Under the pieces are notes generated by a model. The model saw only the letters and a list, made by a program, of their open reading frames with translations, made no database searches and had not been told where the DNA came from. From NCBI RefSeq assembly GCF_000334915.1, contig NZ_AMSF01000016.1, positions 231,865 to 295,864 on the forward strand: a stretch of DNA of 64,000 nucleotides, given 5' to 3'. Position 1 is the first letter of the stretch. Each line of letters starts with the position of its first letter. The position numbers were made by a program, and so were the translations under genes. Shown here in pieces: positions 23,791-32,406 of this stretch. The stretch comes from Dyella ginsengisoli LA-4 (lineage in GTDB: Bacteria > Pseudomonadota > Gammaproteobacteria > Xanthomonadales > Rhodanobacteraceae).

Positions 23791-24909
23791 ATGCCGTTGC
23801 CCGCCCTGCCCTCCGATGCTGTCTGGATCGATCGCCGCGACGCGCTCGACCGATGGCTTGCCGACCTGCCTGCCGACGCGCGGGTGGGACTGGATACGGA
23901 GTTCATGCGGCGCAACACCTTCCACCCGCAGCTGGCGCTGCTGCAGCTGGGCTGGGATGGCCGCTACGCACTGGTCGATCCGCTGGCGTTCGATATCGGC
24001 GACGCGCTCAAGCCGCGGCTGCATGCCGGCGACTCCGTCACCGTCATGCACAGTGCCGGTGAGGACCTGGAGACCCTGGCCCCGTTCCTGCCCGGTGGGC
24101 CCCGCGTGCTGTTCGACACCCAGATCGCCGCGGCCTTCGTCGGCATGGGCCTGGGCATCAGCTATCGCGCGCTGGTGGCCGAGTTGTGCCATGTGGAGCT
24201 GGACAAGGGCGAGACACGTTCGGACTGGATGCAGCGACCGCTGACCGACTCGCAGCGGCTCTACGCCGCGCTCGACGTGGTCTATCTGGAGAGCATCCAC
24301 GACCAGCTGGCCAGCCGCCTCGATCAGCGCGGTCGCGCGAACTGGCACGCGGAGGACTGCGAACGCCTGAAGCATCGTGCCGCCGCGGCCGAGGGCGACC
24401 CGCAGCCCCAGCGAGGCATGCGTGGCGCAGCCGACTGGCCGCGTGCGAAGCAGGCCCTTCTGCGTCGCCTGCTGCGCTGGCGCGATCGCACCGCCCGCGC
24501 GCTGGACAAGCCCCGCCCCTGGCTGCTCGAGGATGCCCTGGCAATGAGCCTGGTGCAGCAGCCGCCATCCACCCAGGCCGAGCTGGACCAGCGCAGCCGC
24601 GGCCAGCGCGCGCTGCGCAGCACGCAACGGGTGGAACTGTTCGATCTGCTGCGCGATCCCGTCGACGACGCAGAGATCGCGGCCACCGCACCGGTGGCAC
24701 ATCCGCTTCAGGGCGAGGCCAAGAAGGCCCTCGGCGCAATGAAAGATTGCGTCGACGCTCTCGCCAGCGAACTCGACCTCCCCAGCGGCCTGCTGTGTCC
24801 CCGCAAGGTGCTGGAGGAATACGTGAGCTCCGGCGAGTGGCCGGACTTTCTCGAAGGCTGGCGTGGCGAGCTGCTGGGGGACCCGCTGCCGGCCCTGCTT
24901 CCCGGCTGA
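23791..24909 (+). CDS. rnd: Ribonuclease D
   Basis: 372 residues. The DEDD exonuclease domain has GLDTEFMR (Asp35, Glu37), HSAGEDLETL and the final YAALDVVYLESIHDQL (YxxxD). Two HRDC-type helical regions follow (residues about 210-290 and 300-372). It trims tRNA 3' ends. ATG at 23791 is preceded by CGAGGATC; a GTG-initiated extension from 23701 is rejected because the nuclease core begins right after the chosen start. It is divergent from the SUMF1-like gene and convergent with the next. Confidence 0.93.
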   Translation: MPLPALPSDAVWIDRRDALDRWLADLPADARVGLDTEFMRRNTFHPQLALLQLGWDGRYALVDPLAFDIGDALKPRLHAGDSVTVMHSAGEDLETLAPFLPGGPRVLFDTQIAAAFVGMGLGISYRALVAELCHVELDKGETRSDWMQRPLTDSQRLYAALDVVYLESIHDQLASRLDQRGRANWHAEDCERLKHRAAAAEGDPQPQRGMRGAADWPRAKQALLRRLLRWRDRTARALDKPRPWLLEDALAMSLVQQPPSTQAELDQRSRGQRALRSTQRVELFDLLRDPVDDAEIAATAPVAHPLQGEAKKALGAMKDCVDALASELDLPSGLLCPRKVLEEYVSSGEWPDFLEGWRGELLGDPLPALLPG

Positions 24910-24926
24910 AACCGCTGCGGTGCGGC

Positions 24927-26570
24927 TCAGGCCTGGCGCAGTTTCGTGGCCTGGTCGTCGACGTCGCCGGCAAGCAGCGAGGCCGATTGCAGCAGCCCCA
25001 CGGTGACCCGCTGGCCATGGGGCGTGGGGCGTTCGCGCACGGCTCCCTCGAACAGGGCGGCCTGGTGCTCGATCGCCCGGCGACCGAGCCCGCTGGCGCG
25101 AAGGTGCAGCCGCGGCACCAACCGTCCCCAGTCGACCCGGGCGGCACGCTCGGGGTCGAGCTGGATATCGACCACGGCAACCGCCCAGGAGCGCCGTTGC
25201 TCGCCACAGCGCAGGCGGATCCGCACGGCGGCCACGTCCCGTCGCGAACAGGCATCGGCCAGGGTTTCCAGCACAATGCGGTAGATCGCGAGACTGGTCC
25301 CGTGTCGCAACAGGCTGATCGGCCCGCGCAGGTCCCATGCATAGTCCACTCCCGCGTCCTGCAGCAGCCGGGCAAGCCCCTCCTTGCCCAGCACACCCGG
25401 CAATCCCGACCGCGCCAGCATGGACGGGTGCAACGGATCGACCGTCGATTCCGGCAGTGCCGCCGGAAGGCTGTCCCGCGACGCGCTCCGCTGCAGAGCC
25501 CGGACGTCTGCGGCTCCCCCGGCCCGCCCCAGCATCTGGTGCAGCACGCCCTGGAACGACTCCCGGAACTCCTCCAGCGCACGGGCCATGACGCGCAGCT
25601 CCGCCTCGTCCTCGACGATCTGTCGCTGGGTCTGGTTCAACACGGCACGCATCTCCGACTGCTCGCGCTCGGCGCGCCCATTCAGGTAGGTGATGCGTGC
25701 ACCGATCACCAGCATGGCAGCCATCGCCACGACCATCATTGCCTCCGCCTGCAGGGTAGTCGCGTCGTCTTGCACCGGCATCAGGGCCATGACCCCGCCC
25801 GTCGCCAGCATCCCGCCGACCGCGGCGCCCCGCCAGCCGTGCCGCATGGCCAGGATCACCACCGGTACGAACATCGCCAGCTGGATGACGTCGCGCACCT
25901 CGCCATGGCGTCCCCCCAGCCAGCACAGGGCAGCGATGAAGGGCACCACGGCAAAGGCCGATTCGATGGCCAGGCGGCTCTCGGTGCACTGGCGCATCCA
26001 GGTAAACCAGCGCCAGCCGGTCGCGGCCAGGCCCTGCTGCCAGACCAGCAGCACGGGTGTCACCGTCAGGACGCCCAGAAGGTTGCCGAGCACCAGCCGT
26101 GGAATGGTCTCGTCGTAATGCAGCGAGCTGCCCGTCGGCAGCGGCGCCACCTGCAACTGGCCGATCGCGATCAGCGTGGCGATGCCGGACACGGCCACCG
26201 CGCAGACCATCAGCGTCGGCATGTGGGTGGAACCGCGGGCCGGGTCGAGCCCCCAGTGCTCGCGGAACATCAGCACCAGCGGGGCGTACCAGGCGATGGG
26301 AGGGATCAGGTTGACCAATGCCCACAGCACGCCGAGCTGCCCGTAGGACGTGAGGCTGAGATAGCCGAGCCATGCCACGTCACCGGCGAACAGCGCCGGC
26401 CAGTAGCGATAGTCCACCAGCAGCAAGGCCCCCAGGTGCAAGCCGGTCAGCACGATCCAGTGCGACGTGGAAAGGTGGCCGAGCAGCGCCACCGATGCGC
26501 AATAGACCACCGCCACGCCGATCTGGCGCGACAGGACGCTGCTTCGCACGATGGGTTTCAAGCGCTCCAC
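24927..26570 (-). CDS. MASE1-domain membrane sensor with degenerate histidine-kinase end
   Basis: About 547 residues. The first 300 are a MASE1-type eight-helix sensor (HLGALLLVDYRYWPALFAGDVAWLGYLS...VLWALVNLIPPIAWYAPLVL). A short coiled coil follows (EREQSEMRAVLNQTQRQIVEDEAELRVMARALEEF). The C-terminal region resembles the NarL-type ATPase lobe (LAIYRIVLETLADACSRRDVAAVRIRLRCG, then GLGRRAIEHQAALFEG). No phosphoacceptor ELHD-like motif and no clear DxGxG box are seen. The start is uncertain: GTG at 26570 is chosen because it sits just before the first helix. An open frame continues to 26789. Confidence 0.75.
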   Translation of the reverse strand: MERLKPIVRSSVLSRQIGVAVVYCASVALLGHLSTSHWIVLTGLHLGALLLVDYRYWPALFAGDVAWLGYLSLTSYGQLGVLWALVNLIPPIAWYAPLVLMFREHWGLDPARGSTHMPTLMVCAVAVSGIATLIAIGQLQVAPLPTGSSLHYDETIPRLVLGNLLGVLTVTPVLLVWQQGLAATGWRWFTWMRQCTESRLAIESAFAVVPFIAALCWLGGRHGEVRDVIQLAMFVPVVILAMRHGWRGAAVGGMLATGGVMALMPVQDDATTLQAEAMMVVAMAAMLVIGARITYLNGRAEREQSEMRAVLNQTQRQIVEDEAELRVMARALEEFRESFQGVLHQMLGRAGGAADVRALQRSASRDSLPAALPESTVDPLHPSMLARSGLPGVLGKEGLARLLQDAGVDYAWDLRGPISLLRHGTSLAIYRIVLETLADACSRRDVAAVRIRLRCGEQRRSWAVAVVDIQLDPERAARVDWGRLVPRLHLRASGLGRRAIEHQAALFEGAVRERPTPHGQRVTVGLLQSASLLAGDVDDQATKLRQA

Positions 26571-26875
26571 GAGCGCTGCAACCGACGCCAGTCCATATCC
26601 GAGACCACCTTGGGCACCCGCTGGCCCTGCCGCCCCTGCGGGTCGACCGGAGTGATTCCACCACTGGGGGTACCAAGGAAATGCGCGTTTCCGCCAGCCG
26701 GAAACACCAGCGCCATTGCGGCATGCCGCATGGCTCGATCGCTCCCCCGTCTCTGGCCGATGGTATCGCTTCGCGCGAAGCGCGGGCAACGTCGGCTGCT
26801 CCCGGCCACCGGCCGACCGGCACGCCCTGGGTATTGGCGAGCCGCCCGGTCGCTGCTAACATTCGCGGCTCACGT
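26571..26875. other. Intergenic region with two palindromes between the MASE1 gene and tRNA-Ala
   Basis: About 300 bases that may partly encode the N-terminus of the MASE1 protein if an earlier start is used. It holds gtttccg-ccagc-cggaaac at 26687-26705 and a perfect 16-base palindrome cgcttcgcgcgaagcg at 26767-26782. The right end holds the tRNA-Ala promoter. No other gene is apparent. Confidence 0.45.
26834..26862 (+). promoter_or_regulatory. Promoter of tRNA-Ala
   Basis: TTGGCG at 26834-26839 and TAACAT at 26857-26862 are separated by exactly 17 bases, a good sigma-70 pair. They end 13 bases before the mature tRNA. Confidence 0.7.
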
Positions 26876-26951
<76 letters not shown>

Positions 26952-26968
26952 AAATCAAGCACTTACAG

Positions 26969-27000
26969 AAAGGCCGAGGATGCGAATCCTCGGCCTTTTT
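26969..27000 (+). terminator. Rho-independent terminator after tRNA-Ala
   Basis: Stem aaaggccgaggat/atcctcggccttt with a GCGA tetraloop followed by T5, 18 bases after the tRNA. Confidence 0.93.
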
Positions 27001-27277
27001 GGTTTCTTTGTCCCCGATTTGTCTCACGGCGTTGCTTGGCGTGACGGAGCGTTGCACTCGGATTGCCCCCGATATGGCCCGGCCAGCTAGCAATTCCAAC
27101 AGATTCTGAGCACGCAGCTGCCTATCCCGGTGAGCATTGAGCACCACGCTGGTCCCGACCATGTGGAGCAGGCCAGCCGCAGCCAGACGCCCTCATTGGC
27201 TTCGACGACGGGCGGTCTCCGACCCACAGCAAACATTAGACTGTCGGTCAGGAGCGGGCTGATTCAGGAGCGGGCGC
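27001..27277 (+). other. Intergenic stretch opening the accessory patch, no gene seen
   Basis: No credible coding sequence. A left-strand opening here only translates the antisense of the tRNA. GC content looks lower than in the flanking core genes. GGAGCGGG, 5-12 bases before the ATG at 27278, may serve as a ribosome-binding site. I found no repeat of the tRNA-Ala 3' end that would mark an attachment site. Confidence 0.4.
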
Positions 27278-27766
27278 ATGACGGACGAAGAATTCGATGC
27301 CTTCCTCGCGAAGGTATACGACGAACTGGAGTCGAAGCAGGCGGAGCTGAACTCCACCTACGGCCTTGGTGAGATGAAGCGTTGGTGGTTCGAGCAGCAA
27401 GGGGCCAAGCTTCAATTCTTTGATGACAACGACAGATTGGCTGCTGAAGCGGACGTTGTCGGAATTGGGAGCTTCTCCCCTAAGTCCGGCACTTGGAAGT
27501 GGGCCTGGAGTAATTCCACCTTGCTTCCGGAGCTTCGCGAGAAGGCCCTTCCACTGAAGCAACTCGAAGGCTACACCGGGTTTGATCTATTCGGGAACGA
27601 AGGGACCTTCTCGGTTGCCGGCGAGACGATGGCCTGGGAGTTGGCCGCCATGGCAGTTCATCACCTAGGGGCATTGGGGTGCTATCGAGCAGCTGCATCA
27701 ACACCCGATGCCCCCCACACCTATCTCGCGATCACCGGAATGAGGAGCGTCGGGGCTCTCAGTTAA
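27278..27766 (+). CDS. DUF6882 domain-containing protein
   Basis: A 162-residue soluble protein. The central GIGSFSPKSGTWKWAWSNSTLLPELREKALPLKQLE and the C-terminal MAWELAAMAVHHLGALGCYRA match the DUF6882 pattern (a G-x-W-x-WAWxN core followed by a conserved helix). No catalytic motif is evident and the function is unknown. GAGCGGG lies just before the ATG. It lies between tRNA-Ala and an AT-rich nuclease-like gene in what looks like an acquired patch. Confidence 0.72.
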   Translation: MTDEEFDAFLAKVYDELESKQAELNSTYGLGEMKRWWFEQQGAKLQFFDDNDRLAAEADVVGIGSFSPKSGTWKWAWSNSTLLPELREKALPLKQLEGYTGFDLFGNEGTFSVAGETMAWELAAMAVHHLGALGCYRAAASTPDAPHTYLAITGMRSVGALS

Positions 27767-27956
27767 TGTCCGCATCCGACCCATTGTGGACGTTGTATCC
27801 CCGTAAGGCTGACGAGCGTTCAAGTTAATCAGCTGCGCGGCCGTGCTAGGCTCGGGCATCAAGGACATGTGACGCGATTGCAACGGGATGGGCATTTCCG
27901 TTGCTCGTAATTCGGACGCACAGCAACCATCGCCACGCAGCCAATTGGAGTGGGAA

Positions 27957-29255
27957 ATGATTATTAGTAGTGTGGCGGAGCTGCTGAAGCCTTTTGTGGA
28001 TGAGGAAAGAAAGAAACTTGACGGTTATTCATTGGAGCATGGGCCGACTATTGGGGCCATGTACGAGGGTCTGACCAAAGAACTTTTGCGGAAGGTAATC
28101 CCCGACTCGATGGGTTTGCAAGTTGCATCAGGGTTCATTTGCCACGGTGAAACAATGAGTGGCGAAATCGATTGCATGCTTGTAACTGGAACTGGCGAGC
28201 AGGTTCCCTATACAGACAAGATCAAGTGGAACATTAAAGACGTAATTGCTGTTTTAGAAGTCAAAAAAAACATTTCAGCGGATGAGCTTTCTGACAGTTA
28301 TAGCCATCTGCGCGGCGTATCAAAAATTTACGGAGATTATATTCAAAGTCTTCGTGGCGATCCTGCGACGGTAAACATCAATTGGGTGTACCGCGTGTTT
28401 AGTCAAATCACGGGAAAGAAAATATCTGATTATTCAGAGCTGGAAAGCCTGCCATTCGATCTTGAAATGATTTTCCACACTTTGGTAAGTGAATTTATGG
28501 AGCCGGTCCGAATTGTCGTCGGTCATCACGGCTGGAAGAAAGAGAAGACTTTACGGGAACATATCTACAAGCTAATTGAGCGAAGGATAGACAATCCGCG
28601 AGGCATGGGTGCTGGCAGCTTTCCTCAGCTTATTATTGGAGGCGAGCACTCGATTGTGAAAGCGAATGGCTTTCCTTATGTGCCTCGACTAATTAAAGGC
28701 ATGTGGCCGTTCCTGTTGTCTTCAAGCCACAATCCTTTGCGCATCCTGCTTGAACTTGTGCTTACCAAGCTGGACATTAGTTTCAACGCGAATCTTGCCG
28801 AGGACGACGCGCCAGATAGAGAGTCCATGTCGGTCTGCATTTCTACTAGGGCTGCGCAAAAAGATGGTAAATATGGATGGGAATATTGTTTTTACGACCT
28901 AAAAGAAAGTGATTTAAAAAAGCGTGGGTCGAGCTATAACTGGACTCCTGTTAAACTTACACTTGTTCAGAACGTAGCTTTCATGAAGTTATGTAGAGAT
29001 GGGTATATCGAACTAGACGACGAGGAGTTCAAGGCGTTCGTCGCGGAAGAGGGTGAAAATTTCGAAAGTCTCGTCGAGTCCTTGGTTAATACTCAGCTCG
29101 TTGCCATGCAACGTAACCGAATAGTATTAACCACTATCCAATGCCAGGTTGTGGCCACTCCGGAAGGCGCATTTGCTGGCGAAAACAATGATGGCCAATT
29201 GACCGCGTGGGCTAACAATCAATTAGAATCCATGCGCGAGAAGCGTGGCAAATAG
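27957..29255 (+). CDS. DUF6602 protein, PD-(D/E)XK nuclease-like
   Basis: 432 residues. LKPFVDEERKKLDGYSLEHGPTIGAMYEGLTKELL is the DUF6602 N-terminus. SGEIDCMLV (Glu70, Asp72) followed by VIAVLEVKKNI (Glu101, Lys103) makes a D-x(n)-ExK arrangement typical of PD-(D/E)XK nucleases, so DNA cleavage is possible but inferred. GGAG precedes this ATG by 8 bases; an in-frame ATG at 27888 would add 23 residues. Base use is clearly different from neighbouring core genes, with many AAA, ATT and TTT codons. This indicates horizontal transfer. No partner methylase or toxin gene is adjacent. Confidence 0.75.
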   Translation: MIISSVAELLKPFVDEERKKLDGYSLEHGPTIGAMYEGLTKELLRKVIPDSMGLQVASGFICHGETMSGEIDCMLVTGTGEQVPYTDKIKWNIKDVIAVLEVKKNISADELSDSYSHLRGVSKIYGDYIQSLRGDPATVNINWVYRVFSQITGKKISDYSELESLPFDLEMIFHTLVSEFMEPVRIVVGHHGWKKEKTLREHIYKLIERRIDNPRGMGAGSFPQLIIGGEHSIVKANGFPYVPRLIKGMWPFLLSSSHNPLRILLELVLTKLDISFNANLAEDDAPDRESMSVCISTRAAQKDGKYGWEYCFYDLKESDLKKRGSSYNWTPVKLTLVQNVAFMKLCRDGYIELDDEEFKAFVAEEGENFESLVESLVNTQLVAMQRNRIVLTTIQCQVVATPEGAFAGENNDGQLTAWANNQLESMREKRGK

Positions 29256-29494
29256 AATGTTGTGGCCCATGGCGTCTCTATGCCGGCCTACCTTGCACGT
29301 AATTCACAGTGAAGTTGCCTCTTTTTTTACGTGAATCCAGATCTGACAAAACCAGCAAGCTTTGCTCAAAACGAACGCCCGCTTCTGGCCGTCCTCAGCC
29401 TTTGCCGAAACTATGGAAACCTTAAACGCTGCGACAGGCAAGGGTCGTCCCAAAGCGAACCCGCTTGGTCACGCAGCCATCCTTTGGAACCCCG

Positions 29495-30514
29495 ATGAGA
29501 AAGTCCTTCCAGTCGTTCTTTCGTAGCTCGTTGCCACTGTGTGTAGCACTGCTGCTGACTGCGCCTGCTACAGCCACTGGATCCTCGGATGCGCGCCTGC
29601 AGCAAGCCTTGACGCAACTAGCCAGCAAGGCTCGACCCGGTGTACTGGGCGTCACGATTGTGGATTTGAATACCGGGGTGCGAACGCGGATCAACGCTAA
29701 TCGTGCCTATCCCATGATGAGCGTTTTTAAGGCGCCGGTCGCCGCCGCTGTGCTTGCGCAAGTCGATGCCGGGCGCATTTCCTTGAACCAGGAAGTGACC
29801 GTCGATCGCCAGGATGTAGTGAGTGGCGCAGCAGTGCCATCCATCGGCTCCCAATTCAAGGGCGAGCATATGCGCTTTACGGTTGATCGATTGTTGGTTG
29901 CCGCTGTAAGCGAGAGCGACAACACCGCAGTCGACGCTTTGATCAGGCAGGTTGACGGTCCGCGTGTGGTTACTGACTTTTTGCGCAAGCACGGTATCGA
30001 CGGGATGCGAGTGGACATGGGCGAAGGTGACATCGGTCGTATTTTCGAAAGCACCAACGGCGGACATTCCATTTCGGAGAACGAAACAAAAATGGCCGAG
30101 TTGGAGCGCCTGCGACGAGGCTATCGCGCGTATCTCGATGACCCGCGCAACCGCACGACGCCGGATGCAGCGGCGAACTTTCTCGAAAAACTTTGGACTG
30201 GCCAGTTACTCTCTACCCGATCAACGAAGCGCTTGCTCGGCTTGATGTACGGTCAGACCGTGCCGTCTCGCTTGCGCTCAGGACTACCTGCTGTCGTTCG
30301 CTTTGCCGACAAGTGCGGCACATCCTATTCACTGGAAGGAGAGACGGCGGCTTTTAATGACATCGGCATTATGACTGGGCCCGATGGCCACACTGTTATC
30401 GTGGCAGCATTTCTAACTGCATCGCGGGCTGATAAAAAAGCGCGGAATGCATTTTTTGCGAAAATTGGAAAAGATGTGGCTGATGCTTACCGACTTACCC
30501 ATCAAGGGCCTTAG
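29495..30514 (+). CDS. Class A serine beta-lactamase (subclass A2-like)
   Basis: 339 residues with signal peptide (about 1-28). The catalytic SVFK has Ser76 and Lys79. SDN is at 141-143. The omega-loop Glu is probably Glu197 in SENETKM, then RNRTTPDAAANFLEKLW. The usual KTG is replaced by Lys273-Cys-Gly in RFADKCGTS. The NETKM omega loop and extended LRRGYRAYLDDPRN insertion resemble the PER/VEB-type A2 branch rather than TEM or L2. It is exported to the periplasm. No divergent ampR-type regulator is present. The spectrum cannot be predicted. Confidence 0.88.
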   Translation: MRKSFQSFFRSSLPLCVALLLTAPATATGSSDARLQQALTQLASKARPGVLGVTIVDLNTGVRTRINANRAYPMMSVFKAPVAAAVLAQVDAGRISLNQEVTVDRQDVVSGAAVPSIGSQFKGEHMRFTVDRLLVAAVSESDNTAVDALIRQVDGPRVVTDFLRKHGIDGMRVDMGEGDIGRIFESTNGGHSISENETKMAELERLRRGYRAYLDDPRNRTTPDAAANFLEKLWTGQLLSTRSTKRLLGLMYGQTVPSRLRSGLPAVVRFADKCGTSYSLEGETAAFNDIGIMTGPDGHTVIVAAFLTASRADKKARNAFFAKIGKDVADAYRLTHQGP

Positions 30515-30691
30515 CTGCACTGAGTTGTTGGTCGCTCTGCGCGAACGGCCGCTTTGCGGCATGCATTTGCAGCAGTCGACCGGCTGTTGTTGGCCGGTTC
30601 CTGCCGGTTGCGTTTTGCTGAGCAAGTTCTTGGCGCGCCAAGCCCACGACGTCCCCAGCTTTTTCGGACACCGCGGACGCCCGAGCAAAGC

Positions 30692-31591
30692 TCAAAACAC
30701 CGAGCGCAGGAACGCATCCACCTGGGTGGTGTAGTCCGATGGCGCGCCCAGATCTCTGTTGATCTCGCTGTGCGAGAGATCCTCTTCCAGCACCTCGCCG
30801 CGCCCGGCGAGCGAGCGGACCTTGCCGACGAAGGCGTGCGCCTGCGGGCAGGAGTCCTGGCGGCGGCTTGAGCACACCGCCAGGAACGGCGCGGGTGCGG
30901 CGTGCATCTGCTGGAACGGCGAGGCGGCGAACCAGTCGGCCGGGTTGCTGCCGAAGGCCTGGTCGTAGAGGCGGAAGTGGCGGCCTTTCATCGTCTGCAC
31001 CACGTCGAGGCTGGCACTGTCCAGCGAGACGGTGCCGCGCCACGGGTGCGCCCCCTGCTCCCGGGCCAGTTGCGGCTCGGCGGCCAGCAGGCTGACCAGG
31101 TGCGCGCCGGCGGAATGCCCCATCAGCACGAAGCGGTCCGGATCGCCGCCCCACTCCCCCGCGCGGCGCTGCGCCGCTGCCAGCGCACGGGCCACGTCCC
31201 GTGCCTGCTCCAATGGGTGCGTGTCCGGCAGCATCCGGTAGTTGGTGGAAATCACCACTACGCCCCGCGGCACCCAGTAGGCCACCTTGTTCGCCACCAC
31301 GTTCGACATCGCCTTGTCGCCACGCCGCCAGCCGCCCCCATGCACCATGAAGATGACTGGCGCGCCGTGTGCCTGGGCCGGCACATAGACATCGAAACGC
31401 TGGCGTGGATCGCTGCCATAGGCGACGTCGCGGACGACCCGTGTACCGGCCGGCAACGGCGCGGCCGGAGCGGATTCGGCCTGGCGCTCGCGCCAGCGCT
31501 CGAGCAGCCCGCCGCGCATCTGCGCACACGCGCTGCCGGCCATCGCCAGCACGCATACCCCCAGCCACCAAGTGACGATCCTGCGGTTCAT
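30692..31591 (-). CDS. Secreted alpha/beta-hydrolase esterase (HSL/BD-FAE type)
   Basis: 299 residues with signal peptide (MNRRIVTWWLGVCVLAMAGSACAQ). It has the oxyanion loop MVHGGGWRRGDK, the nucleophile elbow LMGHSAGAHLVSLLA and a terminal His in DLSHSEINRDLG, i.e. the hormone-sensitive-lipase-like layout of small-ester hydrolases. The last gene of a four-gene left-pointing operon, its ATG shares one base with the TGA of the membrane hydroxylase gene (TGATG), so the two are translationally coupled. Substrate unknown. Confidence 0.87.
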   Translation of the reverse strand: MNRRIVTWWLGVCVLAMAGSACAQMRGGLLERWRERQAESAPAAPLPAGTRVVRDVAYGSDPRQRFDVYVPAQAHGAPVIFMVHGGGWRRGDKAMSNVVANKVAYWVPRGVVVISTNYRMLPDTHPLEQARDVARALAAAQRRAGEWGGDPDRFVLMGHSAGAHLVSLLAAEPQLAREQGAHPWRGTVSLDSASLDVVQTMKGRHFRLYDQAFGSNPADWFAASPFQQMHAAPAPFLAVCSSRRQDSCPQAHAFVGKVRSLAGRGEVLEEDLSHSEINRDLGAPSDYTTQVDAFLRSVF

Positions 31592-32406
31592 CACGGCCTC
31601 CCCACTGCCACTCGCAATGCGCCGCCGAGGCTGCCGGCAGCGCGCATGTCGGACATCAGCCTCCGCCACGGCAGGAACACCAGCTTGAACGGGTTCTGCG
31701 TGCCCAGCGGGTGCGCCAGGCCGTAGCGTACGGGTTCATCGGCGCGTTCGGTGCGCAGCGTGCCGAACAGGCGGTCGAACACGATCAGCACGCCGCCGTA
31801 GTTGCAGTCCAGGTAGGCCGCGTTCGAGCCGTGGTGCACCCGATGGTGCGACGGCGTGTTAAGTACCCACTCCAGCGGCCCCAGCCGCCCTACCGCTTCG
31901 GTGTGCAGGAAGAACTGGTAGTGCAGGTTGAAGGCCAGCAGGGCGAACACCATGCGCGGGTCGAAGCCGGCCAGCACCAGCGGCAGGTAACAGACCCAGC
32001 CGAACGACAGCAGGTTGGTCCAGCCCAGGCGGATCGACGAGAGCAGGGTCATCTCCTCCGGCGTGTGGTGCACTGCATGGGTGGTCCACAACCAGCGCAC
32101 CTCGTGGCTGATCCGGTGGAACGCGTAGTACGCCAGTTCCACCGCGAAGAAAGCGACCAACCACGTGCGCCAGTCGCGCAGCGGCCAGTGCACCGGCGCC
32201 CAGCGCGCGGCCGAAGCGAACAGGCCGCCGAGCACCAGCGCCGGCAGCGCGCCGGACACCAGATGCCCTGCCCCGACCGCCAGGGACGCCAGCGCCCCCC
32301 GACTGTCGTAGCCGACACCGGCCGAGCGACGGCGCCAGAGCCACTCGGCCAGCACCAGTGCCACCATCACCAGCGCAAGCAGTGGCGAGCGGGCGGCGTG
32401 TCGCAT
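31591..32406 (-). CDS. Sterol desaturase/fatty acid hydroxylase family membrane protein
   Basis: 271 residues with several membrane helices and the eight-histidine di-iron signature: HRISH, HAVHH and HHRVHH, plus an upstream His in NLHYQFFLH. Such enzymes hydroxylate or desaturate lipids or alkyl ethers using O2. WTTHAVHHTPEEM and NTPSHHRVHHGSNAAYLDCNYGG are closest to bacterial sterol-desaturase-like proteins. It sits between an EF-hand gene and an esterase gene with single-base TGATG overlaps at both ends. The substrate is not known. Confidence 0.88.
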   Translation of the reverse strand: MRHAARSPLLALVMVALVLAEWLWRRRSAGVGYDSRGALASLAVGAGHLVSGALPALVLGGLFASAARWAPVHWPLRDWRTWLVAFFAVELAYYAFHRISHEVRWLWTTHAVHHTPEEMTLLSSIRLGWTNLLSFGWVCYLPLVLAGFDPRMVFALLAFNLHYQFFLHTEAVGRLGPLEWVLNTPSHHRVHHGSNAAYLDCNYGGVLIVFDRLFGTLRTERADEPVRYGLAHPLGTQNPFKLVFLPWRRLMSDMRAAGSLGGALRVAVGRP

